A stretch of DNA of 64,000 nucleotides from Methanoregula sp. PtaB.Bin085 (GCF_002067035.1 NZ_MVQB01000027.1:186001-250000), one strand, 5' to 3'; positions 1 to 8,900 are shown, counted from the stretch's first letter. The notes: generated by a model not told the origin, from the sequence alone. A program made the numbers and translations.

Positions 1-105
1 GTCATCCCTAGATTCACGGGAAAGGTGAAGCAGTGAAATGACGGTCGTTCTGGCAATAGTGAAAGACCGAACAGTTGAAAAACCCAGTTTGTCCATTATA
101 ACGGG

Positions 106-891
106 ATGAAGTGCTCGACCGGGGATCTCGGGTGCAGGATGGGGCAGGTGGAGCAGATGATCCGCTACACCTGCTGGAACAGCGGCTGCGGGCAGATCGT
201 CATCGGGGTAAGCGGGGGGGTGGACTCGGCGGTGGCTGCTGCCTTCTGCTGCCGCGCTGTCGGGCCGGGCAATGTGCTTGGCCTTTCCCTGCCTTCCGCC
301 ATCAGCAATAAACAGGACTGCGAGGATGCAGTGACACTCTGCTCCATGCTCGGAATGGAACACCGGATCATCAGCATCGAACCGGTTCTTGCCGGGTTCC
401 GGCAGCTCCCGGGATTCACTGCAACCCCGTACGAGATGGGTAACCTGATGGCCCGCGTGAGGATGGCTGTCCTGTACTACCATGCAAACCGGGACCACCG
501 GCTTGTCTGCGGGACCTCGAACCGGAGCGAGTATATGCTGGGCTACTGCACGAAGTTCGGTGATAATGCTGCCGACATCCAGCCCATTCTCCATCTCTAC
601 AAGTCGGATGTCTATGTCATGGCAAAGGAACTCGGGATTCCGGACGCGATCATAAAGAAGGTTCCATCTGCCGGGTTATGGGAAGGCCAGAGCGACGAGA
701 AGGAGATAGGGCTCACCTATGACCAGATCGACGCGTCTCTCCGGGCACTCGAGGAAAATACCTGGAAGCCGCAGAACCCTGTCGAGGAGACGGTGCTCAC
801 CCTGGTGAAGAAGAGCGGGCACAAGCGGATGGCAGCGCCTAACCTTTTAGGATCGCCTCAAAGACCGGCAGATATTTCTCCGGGAAATTGA
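106..891 (+). CDS. nadE: NAD+ synthase (ammonia-dependent type)
   Basis: This protein should amidate nicotinic acid adenine dinucleotide to NAD+, the last step of NAD biosynthesis, in the cytoplasm. The ATP pyrophosphatase P-loop SGGVDSA lies at about residues 36-42, and the later TSNRSEYMLGYCTKFGD stretch matches the family's conserved substrate-binding region. At 261 residues it has the length of the short NadE proteins that use free ammonia; there is no nitrilase or glutaminase domain. I use the first ATG; an internal ATG at residue 12 is also possible because the N-terminus is short compared with relatives. The last 53 bases overlap the convergent pgiA gene, so the C-terminal tail is probably non-conserved. 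Function is confident, exact start less so. Confidence 0.93.
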   Translation: MKCSTGDLGCRMGQVEQMIRYTCWNSGCGQIVIGVSGGVDSAVAAAFCCRAVGPGNVLGLSLPSAISNKQDCEDAVTLCSMLGMEHRIISIEPVLAGFRQLPGFTATPYEMGNLMARVRMAVLYYHANRDHRLVCGTSNRSEYMLGYCTKFGDNAADIQPILHLYKSDVYVMAKELGIPDAIIKKVPSAGLWEGQSDEKEIGLTYDQIDASLRALEENTWKPQNPVEETVLTLVKKSGHKRMAAPNLLGSPQRPADISPGN

Positions 892-1549
892 GGAACGCAA
901 GGGCATCCCCGTTCCCGACAAGGTCGTACAGCGGCCCCCTGCAGATCCGCTGGGTTCCCCGCCGGCAGCTGGGTCCCCTCCTGAAGACAGGCGGAACTTT
1001 TTCATATGCCGGGTTCTTCCGGAGAGATCCATCCGATAATTCGTAATAGGCGGCACCGTGCCGGGCCTCGTACTCCCCGTACTCGCTCTCGAACGCCGTA
1101 GAGACGATATTTGCCATGGACAGGGTCTCGTCAGGAGACGGGTTGATCGTGACATGCCCGTATTCCGGGGGGATAATCACCAGATCGCCGGCATCGGCCG
1201 TGATTAAGACAACATTGTCAAGGGAGCGGGACTGGAGGAGGTAATGCGCCGACCCCTCCAGGACCTCGTAGATCTCCGGGAAACCCACCCCGGCACCATT
1301 CTTCGGGTGGTAATGCCCCTTGGTCTTGACACGTTCGCCACACAGATCACGGGGAGGGATAACCGTGAGGTCGTACCGGAGATTATGGTCATGAAGCCAC
1401 TGCCAGTCGCTCTCAGACCTTGACAGGTCGCGGTACATAAAATAGAGGGGCTCCCTGCACTGGCACCGGGGATCGAGAAGGACCGCACGCATATCGTCAG
1501 CGGTCCGCCCTGAAGGCTCCGGAAGTTCCCCTTCCCACCCGAACATCAC
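839..1549 (-). CDS. pgiA: Cupin-type glucose-6-phosphate isomerase
   Basis: Archaeal cupin phosphoglucose isomerases interconvert glucose-6-phosphate and fructose-6-phosphate and bind a divalent metal. The metal-binding cupin signature is visible as GHYHP, then the FPEIYEVLEG segment, and a second histidine in PPEYGHVTINP. The protein is 236 residues, longer than the roughly 190-residue archaeal prototypes, with extra sequence at both ends. Its 3' end overlaps the 3' end of nadE by 53 bases on the opposite strand. The gene belongs to gluconeogenesis and glycogen metabolism, as does pgk elsewhere in this window. Confidence 0.9.
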   Translation of the reverse strand: MMFGWEGELPEPSGRTADDMRAVLLDPRCQCREPLYFMYRDLSRSESDWQWLHDHNLRYDLTVIPPRDLCGERVKTKGHYHPKNGAGVGFPEIYEVLEGSAHYLLQSRSLDNVVLITADAGDLVIIPPEYGHVTINPSPDETLSMANIVSTAFESEYGEYEARHGAAYYELSDGSLRKNPAYEKVPPVFRRGPSCRRGTQRICRGPLYDLVGNGDALAFLNFPEKYLPVFEAILKG

Positions 1550-1701
1550 TTCATGGTTTCCCCTGCAAGTAAATAATACCCGGCGCTGGGGGTGAGTGGG
1601 CCAGAGAGGCCGTCACTCCGGCTTTCGGAAACAATCCGCGCCGGCGCGCGAAAACCATCCTCATGCTTGCCGTTCCAACCGCTGTGGGAGGTGTCGCGGG
1701 A

Positions 1702-2448
1702 TCAGAACGAGCGGATCTCTTCCATCTCCCTGAGGTCCATAAGGCCTTTCATGGCCTGGATCTGCACCCACCGGCCGCTCTCGCGGATTGCGGCCATCGG
1801 GTTGGTGCCGCCAACCGCCGCGATTGCTACATACTGCGGGCTGACCGGGACCCCGAGAAGGGGGAGATTCGGCATCCCGACTTCGAGGATTCCGGTATAA
1901 TGGCTGTCGGCAAGTTCGTCGAGCACGATGCCGACCAGCGGTTCTGCTTCCATGTGGAACTCGCGGATGTTGGCAAGCATGTTCCCGCTCCCCTTCCGCA
2001 TCACGTCAGTTACGGAGGTGGTCTTCTGGGAGATGAGCACCTGCAGCGGGTCGATGGTCGTGTGTTCATACAGGATGATATGGGTAAACCGGAGGGGAGC
2101 CCGGTTCTCGACCTGGACAACCCCGCCACCGATAGGGTTGATCGGTATCCCCCGCCGGATAAGGAGGCCGTCGAAGGTGATACTGCACATCGTGCAGACA
2201 CCCGTGCATCCCTTCGGTATCTGGAAATCCGCAACGGTTTCAAGCGACGGGTAAAATTTCACGAGCCCGCTGACGGAAAGGCCGGTCTTGCTGGCATCCT
2301 TGAGAATGCCGATGGCAAATTCGAGGTCCTCGTTTTTGATCAGGGACATGTTATAGACGACATTGCCTTCGCCCGCTACCGGATCAAAAGTAACCTGAAG
2401 GGCATAATCCTCGATTTTATTGTTGACAAACCTGAGCGGGACGGTCAT
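1702..2448 (-). CDS. Stand-alone DUF128 (NrpR regulatory domain) protein
   Basis: The 248-residue product matches one DUF128 domain, the effector-binding module of the methanogen nitrogen repressor NrpR. Visible family features are the KGCTGVCTMCSITFDGLL segment, a GIPINPIGGGVVQ turn and the C-terminal AAVGGTNPMAA motif. NrpR proteins normally carry an N-terminal winged helix followed by one or two DUF128 domains. Here nothing like a helix-turn-helix precedes the domain: the ATG at 2448 fits the domain boundary, and upstream reading runs into the divergent neighbour. It may sense 2-oxoglutarate, partner a separate DNA-binding protein, or have another role. The open frame extends to 2685, but that extension is the shadow of the next gene. 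Confidence 0.8.
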   Translation of the reverse strand: MTVPLRFVNNKIEDYALQVTFDPVAGEGNVVYNMSLIKNEDLEFAIGILKDASKTGLSVSGLVKFYPSLETVADFQIPKGCTGVCTMCSITFDGLLIRRGIPINPIGGGVVQVENRAPLRFTHIILYEHTTIDPLQVLISQKTTSVTDVMRKGSGNMLANIREFHMEAEPLVGIVLDELADSHYTGILEVGMPNLPLLGVPVSPQYVAIAAVGGTNPMAAIRESGRWVQIQAMKGLMDLREMEEIRSF

Positions 2449-2509
2449 GTTACTAATCTTCTGACAGGACAACAGAAAAATTGTTCTATAAGCGTAGGGA
2501 AATTTATGT

Positions 2510-3472
2510 ATGATGGAACCTGAAATGCGGGAAAAGGCCAAGAATGCGATGCGTCTCATTCTGGAAGCGGCACGGTTCGAGGTGGAGGAGGTCGATGATC
2601 CTCTCGATCTTTCGGCAGTGCGGGAGGGTGTCTGTCTCCTGGTGCTTTGCTCCAATGACAAGGCATTGATCAGCCAGTTCGACAAGACGAACTACAGCCT
2701 GATGATCGACGACCACGAGATGAGCTGCAAGAAACTCCTTTTCTCGATTGATAAGGATGTCGCGACGGAGAACTGCATCCAGTGGGGTGTTGATGAGTTC
2801 GTCCGGTATACCGGTGAGGCGGTCCTTGCCGATATCCTCAACCGCGAGCTCGCGCTCGATCTCACGCCGACAAAAGGAAGGAAGCCTCCGGCCCCGGCCG
2901 CTGCCGCCCCGGCCGCCGCCGTGCAGGAGCCCTCCGGTATCTCCATTCCCCATTTCCCCGTGAAACTGACCGAACAGGCTGCAATCCGGGCTGCCGGGAT
3001 CCAGGGGACCGCAAAGCTCAGGTTCATGCCCTATTACCTGTTCCACTATACAAGCACGGGGGAGCAGGTATACAAGGACCGGCGGATCCCGTTCGATGCC
3101 GACGGCTGGAGCGCTCTGAACGCCATCAACGGGATTAAGATCGATCTCGACAGCAAACAGATCGAGGACTCGGACATCCCGGGGGGAGCGGAAGTATGCA
3201 ACCCGCACATCAAGAAAGACGAAGCCTCCGAGCGGATGGTCAGCGAGCTGATCGACCGGCTGACCCAGAAGGTCCGCATCAAGCAGGAGAAGGGCGATGC
3301 AATCTTCTACGAGGAGAAGATCCTCAAGCCGGACCGGAAGAATATCACCGTTGATACCCGGCAGGTGTACATTCCCGTCTGGCAGATCCGCGGCAAGAAG
3401 ATCGTTGAAGTGAATGCCTTCACGGGCGAGCTGCTCTCGGAGCCGATGGATGAGGGCGTCGAGGTCTTCTGA
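2510..3472 (+). CDS. Uncharacterised two-part protein, archaeal
   Basis: I do not recognise the family. The 320-residue product has a compact N-terminal region (about residues 1-120), an Ala/Pro-rich linker (about 125-145, many consecutive Ala and Pro), and a C-terminal region from about 150 with several short beta-like segments ending VEVNAFTGELLSEPMDEG. No signal peptide or membrane segment is seen. It is transcribed divergently from the DUF128 gene across about 60 bases, so the two may share control. Two ATG codons in tandem frame (2510 and 2513) make the start ambiguous by one residue. Base composition matches the neighbours, so it is probably a native gene. Confidence 0.75.
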   Translation: MMEPEMREKAKNAMRLILEAARFEVEEVDDPLDLSAVREGVCLLVLCSNDKALISQFDKTNYSLMIDDHEMSCKKLLFSIDKDVATENCIQWGVDEFVRYTGEAVLADILNRELALDLTPTKGRKPPAPAAAAPAAAVQEPSGISIPHFPVKLTEQAAIRAAGIQGTAKLRFMPYYLFHYTSTGEQVYKDRRIPFDADGWSALNAINGIKIDLDSKQIEDSDIPGGAEVCNPHIKKDEASERMVSELIDRLTQKVRIKQEKGDAIFYEEKILKPDRKNITVDTRQVYIPVWQIRGKKIVEVNAFTGELLSEPMDEGVEVF

Positions 3473-3598
3473 ACCTCTGCGCCTCCCGTTTTTTTCAACC
3501 GGCACCGGATGGTGTCATTTCCCTGTCGTTCACGGGTTCTGTAATCCCGTATCCTTGAATTTCGCAGCGCAATCGTTTCGGTATCCGGGTGTCCGTCC

Positions 3599-4921
3599 AT
3601 GATTGTCGTCCTGGGAGGGGGCCCGGCAGGACGCCTTGCAGCCATTCGCCTCGCATCATCAGGGAAGCAGGTCACCCTTGTCGAGCACGGGGGGATCGGA
3701 GGGCAGTGCCTTCATTCGGGCTGCATGCCGGTCTGTGCCATGAACGACGTTGCCCGGCTCATCCATTCAGCCCGGGAACTGAAGGATCTTGGCGTGATCG
3801 GCACTGTACCGGGGGTGGACTTTCAGGTCCTCCTGCGGGAGATGGGGAAGATCCAGCAGAAGATCGCCTCCATCCTCGATACGGAAACACGGGAGGCCGG
3901 CGTTGAGATTCTCTACGGCAAAAGCGGGCGGCTTTCCGGGAGGAGGGCGTATGCTGGTGATGAGGACCTGGAGGCTGAAGCCGTCATCGCGGCAACCGGA
4001 TCCCGCCCGTTCGTCCCTGACATACCGGGGGTCGATCTTCCGGGCGTTCTTACGTCCCGGACACTGCCGGGCATGAAAACACTCCCGAAAAAGATTGCAA
4101 TCATCGGAGGAAGCGTTGTCGCGGCAGAGTTCGCTTATATCTTTTCCACATTCGGGTCCGAGGTAACCATCCTCTCCCGCAGCACATTCCTGAAGGATGC
4201 GGACAAACACATCAGGGCTCTCGCGATAAAGGAACTGGAGGGCGTGACGATCCGGGAGAATGCACCGGTCTCATCGATCAACGGCAGGAGCCGGGTCGCA
4301 TCAGTCACCTGCAAAAATGAAGAAATTGAAGCCGATGCTGTCTTCCTCGCTGCCGGCCTCGTGCCGAACTCAGAATCCCTGGAAGGGGTGAAGAAGGGTG
4401 CGCTCGGCGAGGTCGTTGTCGACAACCGCATGCGGACGAGCGTTCCGGATGTGTACGCGTGCGGCGATGTCGTCGGCCCGCCATACCTCACGCCGGTTGC
4501 CCGGCACCAGGGGATCGTGGCTGCCGACAACATCCTCGGGATACCCCGCACCATGGATTACCAGAACATCCCGCGGTCCATCAGCCTCACCCACGAGCTC
4601 GCATACTGCATCAACGAGACCGAAGGCATGGGATCGATGGTTTTCCCGGGCCCGGCCGGCCCCGGATCCTTCTGGTCAGTCCCCACAGGCCAGACCGGCC
4701 TTTCGAAGGTGATCTTCGACCCGGAGACCGGCGATATCGGGGGGATCTGCGCAGCAGGGCCGGGCGGGGGGCTCATCGCCGGTTACATGGCATTCCTCAT
4801 GAAGAAGCACTTCACCGTCCATGATTTCGAGGAGTTCATCGAGGTCCATCCCTCGACGGACGGGGTGTATGGGCTTGCCAAATACGCATCCTCGGTCGTG
4901 AAGAAGCGCAACAATCCCTGA
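3599..4921 (+). CDS. Dihydrolipoamide dehydrogenase-like FAD disulfide oxidoreductase
   Basis: This is a 440-residue class I pyridine nucleotide-disulfide oxidoreductase. It shows the N-terminal FAD Rossmann motif GGGPAG (residues 6-11), the redox CX4C pair in GGQCLHSGCMP, a second NAD(P)-binding GGSVVAAEFA motif in the middle, the ACGDV FAD motif and a C-terminal dimerisation domain. The catalytic His is kept (EVHPSTDG), but the usual His-Glu dyad context HPTLSE is altered. No pyruvate or glycine dehydrogenase partners lie nearby, so the true disulfide substrate is unknown. Lpd-like reductases without a partner complex are common in methanogens. Substrate assignment stays open. Confidence 0.82.
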   Translation: MIVVLGGGPAGRLAAIRLASSGKQVTLVEHGGIGGQCLHSGCMPVCAMNDVARLIHSARELKDLGVIGTVPGVDFQVLLREMGKIQQKIASILDTETREAGVEILYGKSGRLSGRRAYAGDEDLEAEAVIAATGSRPFVPDIPGVDLPGVLTSRTLPGMKTLPKKIAIIGGSVVAAEFAYIFSTFGSEVTILSRSTFLKDADKHIRALAIKELEGVTIRENAPVSSINGRSRVASVTCKNEEIEADAVFLAAGLVPNSESLEGVKKGALGEVVVDNRMRTSVPDVYACGDVVGPPYLTPVARHQGIVAADNILGIPRTMDYQNIPRSISLTHELAYCINETEGMGSMVFPGPAGPGSFWSVPTGQTGLSKVIFDPETGDIGGICAAGPGGGLIAGYMAFLMKKHFTVHDFEEFIEVHPSTDGVYGLAKYASSVVKKRNNP

Positions 4922-5029
4922 CAGTGGACGTTTTCCTGCCTTCTTTTCCGGCGTTGTTGCTGAAGGTATTATTACATCCGGAATCGCATTATTACGATAC
5001 ATACCATCCCACCCCCGGGTGTTTGTACG

Positions 5030-6547
5030 ATGAGCGATCCCACCGAGAACACATCATTCGACCAGACACGGCTCGACAAGGTCCGTGCACTCCAGGAAAA
5101 AGGCCACGTCATCTTCCCTGCGTCGTTCGACCGGCAGCACACGATTGCAGATATCAAGATGAAATACGCGGAGATCGGCCACGACAAAAGTCCGGAATCA
5201 GTGACAACCGCCGGCAGGGTCTACATTGTCCGCAACCACGGCAAGACACTGTTCGCAGACCTTGGGGACGAGACCGGAAAAATCCAGCTCTATGTCCGGA
5301 AGAACGATCTCGGGGAGGAGCAGTTCAGCCTCTTCAACCAGTTCATCGAACGGGGGGACATCATCGGGGTAACCGGGCACGTGTTCCGGACAAAACTCGG
5401 GGAGATCACTATCTGGGTGGATTCATTCACCCTCCTGTGCAAGGCCGTATGCTCGCTGCCGGAGAAGTTCCACGGGTTGACTGACGTCGAGAAACGGTAC
5501 CGGCAGCGGTACGTGGACCTGATCGTAAACGAGGAGAGCCGGCAGACCTTCCGGAACCGGAGCCGGATCGTCTCCCTGATCCGCAGGTACCTCGACGACC
5601 ACGGGTTCCTCGAGTTCGAGACCCCCATCCTGCAGCCAATCTACGGCGGCGCCAATGCCCGTCCGTTTACCTCGTACCATCACTACCTGGACCAGAACCT
5701 CTTCCTCAGGATAGCACCCGAACTCTACCTGAAGCGTCTCATCGTCGGGGGATTCGAGCGCGTCTTCGAGATCGCCCGCAACTTCCGGAACGAGGCTGTG
5801 GACGCCGACCATAACCCGGAGTTCTCGATGGTCGAGATTTACTGGGCGTACCGCGACTTCACGCACATGATGGAGCTGACCGAGGATATCATCTCCTCCA
5901 TCGTCTTCACCGTCCACGGGATGTTCGAGATCCCATACGGCGACACGAAACTCGATTTCAAGCCCCCGTGGAAGAAGCTCTCGATGGCAGATGCCGTCAG
6001 GGAGTATGCCGGGATCGACGTCTTCGCTCACAGTGTGCCCGAGCTCCGCGACCTGGCACGGCAACACCAGCTCGAGGAGCCGGAGAAGCCGCAGAGCCAG
6101 CGGGAGTTTCTCATCGCCTTCTTCGAGGGCCTCGTAGAGGAGAAGCTGATCCAGCCGACCTTTATCCACGACTACCCGGTCGAGAACTCGCCGCTCGCAA
6201 AACGCCACCGCACCAAGGAGGGCTTCACCGAGCGGTTCGAGCTCTTCATCGCCGGGATGGAAGTGGGCAACGGCTTCTCGGAACTGAATGACCCGGTGGA
6301 CCAGAAGGAACGGTTCGAGGCGCAGGACGAGAAGCGCCGGCTCGGCGATGTCGAGGCCCAGATGATCGACTACGACTTCATCAATGCCATCGGGTACGGC
6401 ATGCCCCCGACCGGCGGTGTCGGCATCGGGATAGACCGCCTCGTCATGCTGCTCACCAACAACGATTCCATCAAGGAAGTCATCCTCTTCCCCTCGATGA
6501 AGAAACTCAAAGAGGGCGAATCCGAAGAGGAGAGAAAAACCCAATAA
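5030..6547 (+). CDS. lysS: Lysyl-tRNA synthetase, class II
   Basis: The product charges tRNA-Lys with lysine. It has an N-terminal OB-fold anticodon-binding domain (about residues 60-140, RVYIVRNHGKTLFADLGD), class II motif 1 around the QTFRNRSRIVSLIRRYL region, motif 2 (FRNEAVDADHNPEFSMVE) and motif 3 (GVGIGIDRLVMLL). Its 505 residues match the usual bacterial-type LysRS. Many archaea use a class I LysRS instead; this methanogen has the class II form here, and the window cannot show whether a class I copy also exists. The ATG at 5030 sits about 110 bases after the previous gene, leaving room for its own promoter. Confidence 0.97.
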   Translation: MSDPTENTSFDQTRLDKVRALQEKGHVIFPASFDRQHTIADIKMKYAEIGHDKSPESVTTAGRVYIVRNHGKTLFADLGDETGKIQLYVRKNDLGEEQFSLFNQFIERGDIIGVTGHVFRTKLGEITIWVDSFTLLCKAVCSLPEKFHGLTDVEKRYRQRYVDLIVNEESRQTFRNRSRIVSLIRRYLDDHGFLEFETPILQPIYGGANARPFTSYHHYLDQNLFLRIAPELYLKRLIVGGFERVFEIARNFRNEAVDADHNPEFSMVEIYWAYRDFTHMMELTEDIISSIVFTVHGMFEIPYGDTKLDFKPPWKKLSMADAVREYAGIDVFAHSVPELRDLARQHQLEEPEKPQSQREFLIAFFEGLVEEKLIQPTFIHDYPVENSPLAKRHRTKEGFTERFELFIAGMEVGNGFSELNDPVDQKERFEAQDEKRRLGDVEAQMIDYDFINAIGYGMPPTGGVGIGIDRLVMLLTNNDSIKEVILFPSMKKLKEGESEEERKTQ

Positions 6548-6582
6548 ACCTTTCTTCTGGTATTTCGCATTCCACGAAGCAT

Positions 6583-7425
6583 ATGAGTTCCCGCAGCCAA
6601 CAGGATGCCATGGCAGCACGGACCATCTCAAACGAGTTCCGGAACGTTGACAACGCGGAGACGGCCGACCGCCTCGTTCAATACCTTGAGTACGTGGATT
6701 CGCAGCCGCAGACCCGTCAGACTAAGGCGGACAGTTACGGGTATCTTGGCCTGAAAGAAGGGGACTGCGTTCTCGATGCCGGGTGCGGGCCGGGATACGA
6801 TGCGCTCCGGATGGCGGCGATGGTTGGCAAGAGGGGGAAGGTCACGGGCATCGACCTCAGCGAGCGCATGATCGCGATCGCTGAGGCAAAGGCAAAGGGC
6901 ACCAGCCTGCCGGTCTCGTTCCGGACCGGCGATGTGCGGAAGCTCCCGTTCCCGGATGCCAGCTTCGACAAGGTCAGGATCGAGCGCACACTCCAGATCC
7001 TCGGGAACCCGGGGCAGGTCCTTGACGAGATGATCCGGGTGCTCCGGCCGGGAGGCCGGCTCCTGTCTGTCGAACCTGACTGGGAGACAATGGTGTGCGA
7101 CCCTGGCAGCAGGGACACTGCACGGGTGTTCTTCCGCTTCTGCGCCGACCAGTTCCCCGACGGTTCCACCGGCCGCAAGCTGTACCGTTACTTCCGGGAG
7201 CGGGGGCTCTCCGATGTCACCGTTCATCCTGCGCCGCTGGTCCTCCATGACTTCTCCCTTACGGCAAAGATGATGAACATGGAGCAGTTCCTTGCAGCCG
7301 CTCAGGAGAAGGGTGTGCTGGGGAAGGACGATGTTGCCTCATGGCTTGCCGATCTGAAGGCTGCGGATGCAAAGGGTCACTTCACGTTTGCCGGCCTGAT
7401 GTTTGCTGTAGTCGGGAGGAAATGA
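6583..7425 (+). CDS. SAM-dependent class I methyltransferase
   Basis: A 280-residue Rossmann-fold methyltransferase. Motif I is VLDAGCGPGYDALRMA, followed by an acidic beta-2 end (VTGIDLSE) and the post-motif FPDASFDKVRIERTLQ typical of UbiE/Coq5-like small-molecule methyltransferases. The substrate cannot be read from sequence. Two starts are plausible: ATG 6583, used here, or ATG 6610 nearer the conserved part. The stop overlaps the start of the broken DUF1330 gene by an ATGA junction, so the two were once co-translated. It lies 35 bases after lysS and may be in the same transcript. Confidence 0.85.
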   Translation: MSSRSQQDAMAARTISNEFRNVDNAETADRLVQYLEYVDSQPQTRQTKADSYGYLGLKEGDCVLDAGCGPGYDALRMAAMVGKRGKVTGIDLSERMIAIAEAKAKGTSLPVSFRTGDVRKLPFPDASFDKVRIERTLQILGNPGQVLDEMIRVLRPGGRLLSVEPDWETMVCDPGSRDTARVFFRFCADQFPDGSTGRKLYRYFRERGLSDVTVHPAPLVLHDFSLTAKMMNMEQFLAAAQEKGVLGKDDVASWLADLKAADAKGHFTFAGLMFAVVGRK

Positions 7426-7721
7426 TGCCGGCCTATGTCATCGCACGGGTGGATATCACCGACCGGGAGCAGTACCGGAAATATACTGCCATTGCCCCGG
7501 AGGCAATTATCCGGTATGGCGGCAGGATCATTGCCCGGTCGGTGGACCCGGTCACGCGGGAATGACCGGAGGAGAAACGGAGGATCGTCATCATCGAATT
7601 CCCCTCTCTTGAGAGGGTAAAGGAGTGGTACGATTCCCCGGAGTACCGTCATGCCCAAAAACTCCGGAAGGATGCCGCATCCGGTGAACTGATCGCGGTT
7701 GAGGGATTCATGCCGGGATAA
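7422..7721 (+). pseudogene. DUF1330 family protein interrupted by in-frame TGA
   Basis: Reading from ATG 7422 (or 7425) gives a start typical of DUF1330 (MPAYVIARVDITDREQYRKY), but a TGA codon occurs at 7563-7565. Past it the same frame continues as PEEKRRIVIIEFPSLERV, then WYDSPEYRHAQKLR, and ends at TAA 7719-7721. The full frame is 100 codons, the normal family length. The TGA falls where relatives usually have a Trp before the IEFPS strand, so a single TGG-to-TGA change explains it. The gene overlaps the methyltransferase upstream. A sequencing error or a recent nonsense mutation are the simplest readings. Confidence 0.78.
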
Positions 7722-7844
7722 GATGCGCTGAAAGCCGGCCTTTCCCGGTGAGAACAGCAGGGAAAGGCGCTTGACGGGCAGAGAACGAACCAGCGGGCGC
7801 AGTAAAAACAGAATCGTTATCCGCTTCCGCACCCACCCTTGAGT

Positions 7845-8435
7845 ATGACACCCGGCGATTCTGTTCAACCGCATCACCAGCACGCACTTTTCTCGGCAGA
7901 GAAAGCCTCCCGTCTCGACACCCCCCTGCGCCGTTTTCTCTACCGTCCCGACAGGCTCGCGGAGCAGTACGTGAAGCCGGGCGACCGGGTGCTCGACTTC
8001 GGCTGCGGTCCCGGGTTCTTCACCCGGGCCTTCGTAAAAAGGGTCGGGGACAACGGGCGGGTGTTCTCCGTCGACCTCCAGAAAGAGATGCTTGAGATTC
8101 TGGCAGGTAAACTAAAGCCCGAGGGGCTGATGTCCCGTATCACCACGCACCAGTGCAGGCCGGATACCATCGGCCTGCCTGCCGAACTGAACGGCACAAT
8201 CGATATCGCTTTTACCATATTTGTCGTCCATGAAGTCCCCGATCCGGCGAAACTTTTCCGGGAGATCGCCCTGCTTCTGAAACCGGGCGGAACGCTCTTT
8301 TTTTCCGAACCGCCCCTCGAGGTCCCGGGACGGGAGTTCCGTGAAAAGGTCGCGCTCGCTGAGGAGGCCGGGTTCCTGCAGATCGAGAGGCGGTTCTTCT
8401 TTGTGAACCGGGCAGTAGTGCTGAGGAAGGCGTAA
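7845..8435 (+). CDS. SAM-dependent class I methyltransferase
   Basis: A 196-residue methyltransferase with SAM motif VLDFGCGPGFFTRAF, an acidic FSVDLQKEM strand end and an LLLKPGGTLFFSEP post-I region. The C-terminal part is short, ending soon after the seventh strand (RRFFFVNRAVVLRK). It resembles the small UbiE-like methyltransferases common in methanogens; the acceptor molecule is unknown. I chose ATG 7845; a TTG two codons upstream is possible. It is separated from the DUF1330 pseudogene by about 120 bases, and a repeat island follows it. Confidence 0.85.
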   Translation: MTPGDSVQPHHQHALFSAEKASRLDTPLRRFLYRPDRLAEQYVKPGDRVLDFGCGPGFFTRAFVKRVGDNGRVFSVDLQKEMLEILAGKLKPEGLMSRITTHQCRPDTIGLPAELNGTIDIAFTIFVVHEVPDPAKLFREIALLLKPGGTLFFSEPPLEVPGREFREKVALAEEAGFLQIERRFFFVNRAVVLRKA

Positions 8436-8480
8436 GTGCCTGCCTTTTTACCTGGCTGAATCCCACGTGAAGGGAATGAT

Positions 8481-8518
8481 CCCCCACCCTCCTTGCGCCA
8501 ACCCTGACGCGGTCGGGA
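8481..8518 (+). repeat. GC-rich hairpin repeat, module A copy 1
   Basis: The core CCTTGCGCCAACCCTGACGC matches three other copies in the window (15263-15314 minus, 31353-31406 plus, 31990-32059 plus). Here the inner stem is degraded relative to the other copies. It sits just downstream of the methyltransferase gene and at the left edge of repeat island 1. Confidence 0.6.
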
Positions 8519-8531
8519 GTATATACTCCCG
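8514..8531. promoter_or_regulatory. Perfect 18-bp palindrome
   Basis: CGGGAGTATATACTCCCG equals its own reverse complement. It can form a stem in RNA or serve as a dimer binding site; the centre is also TATA-like. No gene starts close by on the plus strand, so a 3'-end or processing role for the upstream methyltransferase transcript is as likely as an operator. Confidence 0.5.
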
Positions 8532-8563
8532 TTCATGCATGGTCATCCGGAACAGCTGTTTCA

Positions 8564-8900
8564 AATCAGGGTCTGGTTGATCCGGATCGATTTTTCAATC
8601 GCCATCATGATCGCGATGGATTTTTTTGAATCAAAGTCTGCCTGAAATTTTTCAATCAGGGTTTGATGAAAAATTTTTCATCAGGGTCTGATGATCAAAA
8701 GTTAAACACATGTGCACGAGTGCACAGGATTCAGCCACGACGGGAGATCGCGCGAGTGTACCATTTTTCGATTAAAGTATGCTGAAAAAATTTCATTCAG
8801 GGTTTGATTGAAAATGAAAAATCAATGTCTGATTGAAAATGAAAAATCAGGGTTTGATCGATCTGTGAACGATTCTCAATCAGGATCATGATCGCGGTTG
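8564..8900. repeat. Repeat island 1: ATCAGGGTYTGAT repeats and GATC palindromes
   Basis: This AT-rich, non-coding stretch carries six recognisable copies of a 13-base unit ATCAGGGTYTGAT, itself a partial dyad. They start at about 8565, 8655, 8680, 8795, 8821 and 8846, with weaker copies near 8630. It also has two copies of a CATGATCGCG core (8604-8617 and 8887-8896) that recurs in islands 3 and 4. Spacing is irregular and there are no uniform spacers, so it is not a CRISPR array. I see no gene in 8436-8976. Confidence 0.65.

Noticed and set aside
7563-7565. TGA read as selenocysteine
   Set aside because: Relatives have Trp rather than Cys at this place, no selenocysteine insertion structure is evident, and known archaeal selenoproteins come from other methanogen orders.
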